A DNA stretch of 64,000 bases, from NCBI GenBank assembly GCA_900114405.1, contig FOSY01000012.1:1-64000 (forward strand), written 5' to 3'. Both the position numbers and the translations under genes were made by a program. A model generated the notes under the pieces. That model saw only the letters and a list, made by a program, of their open reading frames with translations, was not told where the DNA came from and made no database searches. The DNA is from Lachnospiraceae bacterium KH1T2. Lineage in GTDB: Bacteria; Bacillota; Clostridia; Lachnospirales; Lachnospiraceae. The first letter of the stretch is position 1; the number at the start of each line of letters is the position of its first letter. This document shows, piece by piece, positions 62,564 to 64,000 of the stretch.

Positions 62564-62599
62564 AGATGATATTATAAAATAAAATTTAAGTAATGTTAA
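62547..62599. promoter_or_regulatory. Divergent promoters sharing one -10 region
   Basis: Plus strand (apbE): TTGTCA (62547-62552), 17 nt, TATTAT (62570-62575), with TG-A before the -10. Minus strand (yprB): TTAACA (62599-62594), 17 nt, TATAAT (62576-62571). The two -10 hexamers overlap by five bases, so the promoters face each other and exclude one another. The minus start falls at about the first base of the yprB ATG. Confidence 0.65.
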
Positions 62600-62610
62600 T
62601 GAGGATTATT

Positions 62611-63585
62611 ATGAAAAAGTTATCAATAATGCTGTTATCGACAGTATTTTTACTCAGTTTAACTACGGGGTGTGCCAAAAACGCACAGCCCGTTTCTAAG
62701 TCTGATTTTGTATTGGACACAGTAGCTACGATCACGGTCTATGATGGATCAGATGAGTCGATAATCGATGATACGTATGACGAATGTCGGAGATATGAAA
62801 ATCTTATTTCTGCAACAGTTTCAGGATCTGACGTGTATCGCATAAATGAAGCTCATGGTGCGCCTGTAGAGGTTTCTGATGAGACGATCGAGATAATAAA
62901 TGAAGCTTTGAAGTTCAGTAAACTTACAGATGGAGCTTTTGATATAACTATCTATCCTGTCTCTAAGCTTTGGGACTTTAGAACTGGCAAAGGGCGTGTG
63001 CCTGAAAGCGGGGCTATCAGTAATGCTCTTAAGCATGTGGATTATCATAATATTATTGTAGAAGGAAATACAGTAACACTTAAAGATCCGCAGGCTGAAA
63101 TCGATCCCGGAGCTATAGGAAAGGGCTACATTGCAGATAAATTAAAGGAATACATGGTTTCGAGAGGGGTAACAAGTGCTATAATTAATCTAGGTGGAAA
63201 TGTTATCACGATAGGTAAGAACGTGAAGACAGGAAATGCTTTCAAGATAGGTATTAAGAAGCCTTTTACCGAAACAAATGAGATTATCACAAGCGTGGAT
63301 TCTATTGATAATGCTGTTGTAAGCTCAGGTTCGTACGAGCGATATTTTGTTCAGGATGGAGTGATTTATTTCCATATTTTAGACCCGAAAACAGGTTATC
63401 CGGTGAGAAGCGGTCTCTCAGGCGTCAGTGTTATCACAGCAAATTCGCTGGATGGAGATGCGTTGAGTACTTCGTTATTTGCACTCGGTGCTGAAAAGGG
63501 TCAGCAACTTGTTGATGAATTGTCAGGTAAGATAGACATTAAAGCAATATTTGTTGATGAGGAGGGGAAGATCATCAGCAACTAA
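62611..63585 (+). CDS. apbE: FAD:protein FMN transferase ApbE, lipoprotein
   Basis: This lipid-anchored enzyme of 324 residues acts outside the membrane. It transfers FMN from FAD to a threonine of FMN_bind domains. The signal peptide ends at C21 (LTTGC). Family motifs are LDTVATITVYD, DGAFDITIYPVSKLWDF, EIDPGAIGKGYIADKL, AIINLGGNVITIG, SSGSYERYF and HILDPKTGYPV, with the metal/FAD site near SLDGDALSTSLFALG. ATG 62611 has a GAGG site upstream; the frame from 62593 lacks one. The FMN_bind flavoprotein at 19654-21609 is the only visible target in this window. Confidence 0.93.
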   Translation: MKKLSIMLLSTVFLLSLTTGCAKNAQPVSKSDFVLDTVATITVYDGSDESIIDDTYDECRRYENLISATVSGSDVYRINEAHGAPVEVSDETIEIINEALKFSKLTDGAFDITIYPVSKLWDFRTGKGRVPESGAISNALKHVDYHNIIVEGNTVTLKDPQAEIDPGAIGKGYIADKLKEYMVSRGVTSAIINLGGNVITIGKNVKTGNAFKIGIKKPFTETNEIITSVDSIDNAVVSSGSYERYFVQDGVIYFHILDPKTGYPVRSGLSGVSVITANSLDGDALSTSLFALGAEKGQQLVDELSGKIDIKAIFVDEEGKIISN

Positions 63586-63602
63586 TGGGGGAGGGTGTGC
63601 TT

Positions 63603-64000
63603 ATGTCAATGCTTCACAATAACAAGAAGGGTTCATCTAAAGATTTTAGCTCAAGTGCTAAAATGGTGCTGGGGTGTGTTTCGGCCTTTGCTGCGGTCAT
63701 TTTAGTGGCTGCGGTGACTATTTTAATGAATCAGTCACCAAGACGTCAGAAGGAAGTTCAGGCGGCGCCGGAAAGCGTCTCTGTGAAGCCTGAGAAGACG
63801 GTTACATGGACATTTGATGATGACGCGGAAAAAAGAACCAGTGATGAGATGAATTTTTGGCATATGTACGACCGTGATGAAGAGAATGCTTCGGTAATCC
63901 CGGAAAATAATAATGCGGCAGATCAGGACGATAGAGTGGTGGAAACTGAAGTGCCTGACGACGAAAACGGTCAAGAGGAAAATGATGAAACCGTATCGGA
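63603..64000 (+). CDS. Membrane-anchored acidic protein, 3' end outside window
   Basis: This is an incomplete frame of 132 codons, open to the window end. GGAGGG lies 8 nt before the ATG. A basic N-terminus (LHNNKKGSSKDFSS) precedes one membrane helix (about residues 21-42: MVLGCVSAFAAVILVAAVTILM). A very acidic, Asn/Glu/Asp-rich stretch outside the membrane follows. It looks like the anchor and linker of a larger extracytoplasmic protein. It starts 17 nt after apbE and is probably co-transcribed. Function unknown. Confidence 0.75.
   Translation, partial: MSMLHNNKKGSSKDFSSSAKMVLGCVSAFAAVILVAAVTILMNQSPRRQKEVQAAPESVSVKPEKTVTWTFDDDAEKRTSDEMNFWHMYDRDEENASVIPENNNAADQDDRVVETEVPDDENGQEENDETVS

Noticed and set aside
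1..64000. tRNA, rRNA, tmRNA, SRP RNA, insertion sequences, prophage or CRISPR
   Set aside because: Looked for on both strands; no clear cloverleaf, transposase, integrase, phage gene or spaced repeat array was seen.

Overview
The window looks like a chromosome segment of a strictly anaerobic, low-to-moderate GC Gram-positive bacterium, most likely a Lachnospiraceae relative of Butyrivibrio, Pseudobutyrivibrio or Roseburia. This is an inference from gene content: YesN/YesM regulators, lipoprotein-type ABC binding proteins, a Rex regulator, meso-diaminopimelate dehydrogenase, a Na+-pumping biotin decarboxylase, neighbouring ispH and S1 genes, a BspA-like surface protein with a PKTGD sorting motif, AGGAGG-type ribosome binding sites and many hairpin-plus-T-run terminators. 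I see no rRNA, tRNA, CRISPR array, insertion sequence or prophage. Almost all genes are intact.

Layout. 1-329: an intergenic stretch that folds into a multi-branched structure, then a promoter. 330-8709: a YesN/YesM two-component system followed by a YtfQRT-YjfF-type sugar ABC transporter. 8836-11175: a membrane GGDEF protein, a GNAT-like protein and a zinc-ribbon protein. 11215-13010 (minus): prs and yfbR. 13147-17883: an asymmetric heterodimeric ABC exporter and a zinc-ribbon membrane protein. 17983-21609: HU, a cation:proton antiporter and a membrane-anchored FMN/FAD fumarate-reductase-like flavoprotein. 21834-26863: a BmpA-NupABC-type nucleoside importer with a highly structured spacer after the binding protein. 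26979-30662: ddh, a glutathione-peroxidase-family gene, an alanine/glycine:cation symporter and a heptad-repeat coiled-coil gene. 30934-35922: a 1662-residue LRR surface protein preceded by a sigma-28-like promoter. 36005-37387 (minus): a TPR-glycosyltransferase. 37700-39641: a GntR regulator overlapping NADP-isocitrate dehydrogenase. 39686-41641 (minus): an ABC-F protein.

41871-50250 appears to be one long operon: rex, an unknown coiled-coil gene, nnr, alr, a CBS/CorC protein, yebC, a second unknown gene, a phosphoesterase, scpA and scpB. A near-consensus Rex operator covers its -35 element. 50489-55725 is an operon with two different carboxyltransferase subunits sharing one biotin carrier and one Na+-pump membrane subunit. 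55973-61071 carries a hotdog thioesterase, a BaiN/HI0933-type flavoprotein, cmk, ispH, an S1 protein and cheR. 61245-64000 has a small unknown gene, a YprB-like exonuclease (minus), apbE and the start of a membrane protein cut by the window end.

Links between regions. The apbE product (62611-63585) is a plausible FMN transferase for the flavoprotein at 19654-21609, which has a DSIAGAT acceptor motif. Rex, the Na+ pump, the flavoprotein and the cation antiporter together suggest an anaerobe that couples NADH/NAD balance and electron disposal to a sodium gradient. The most unusual items are the two-carboxyltransferase Na+-pump operon with a lipoprotein-type gamma subunit, the structured RNA-like elements at 12-152 and 23098-23210, the sigma-28-like promoter of the giant surface protein, and the face-to-face shared -10 between yprB and apbE, which predicts a leaderless yprB mRNA.
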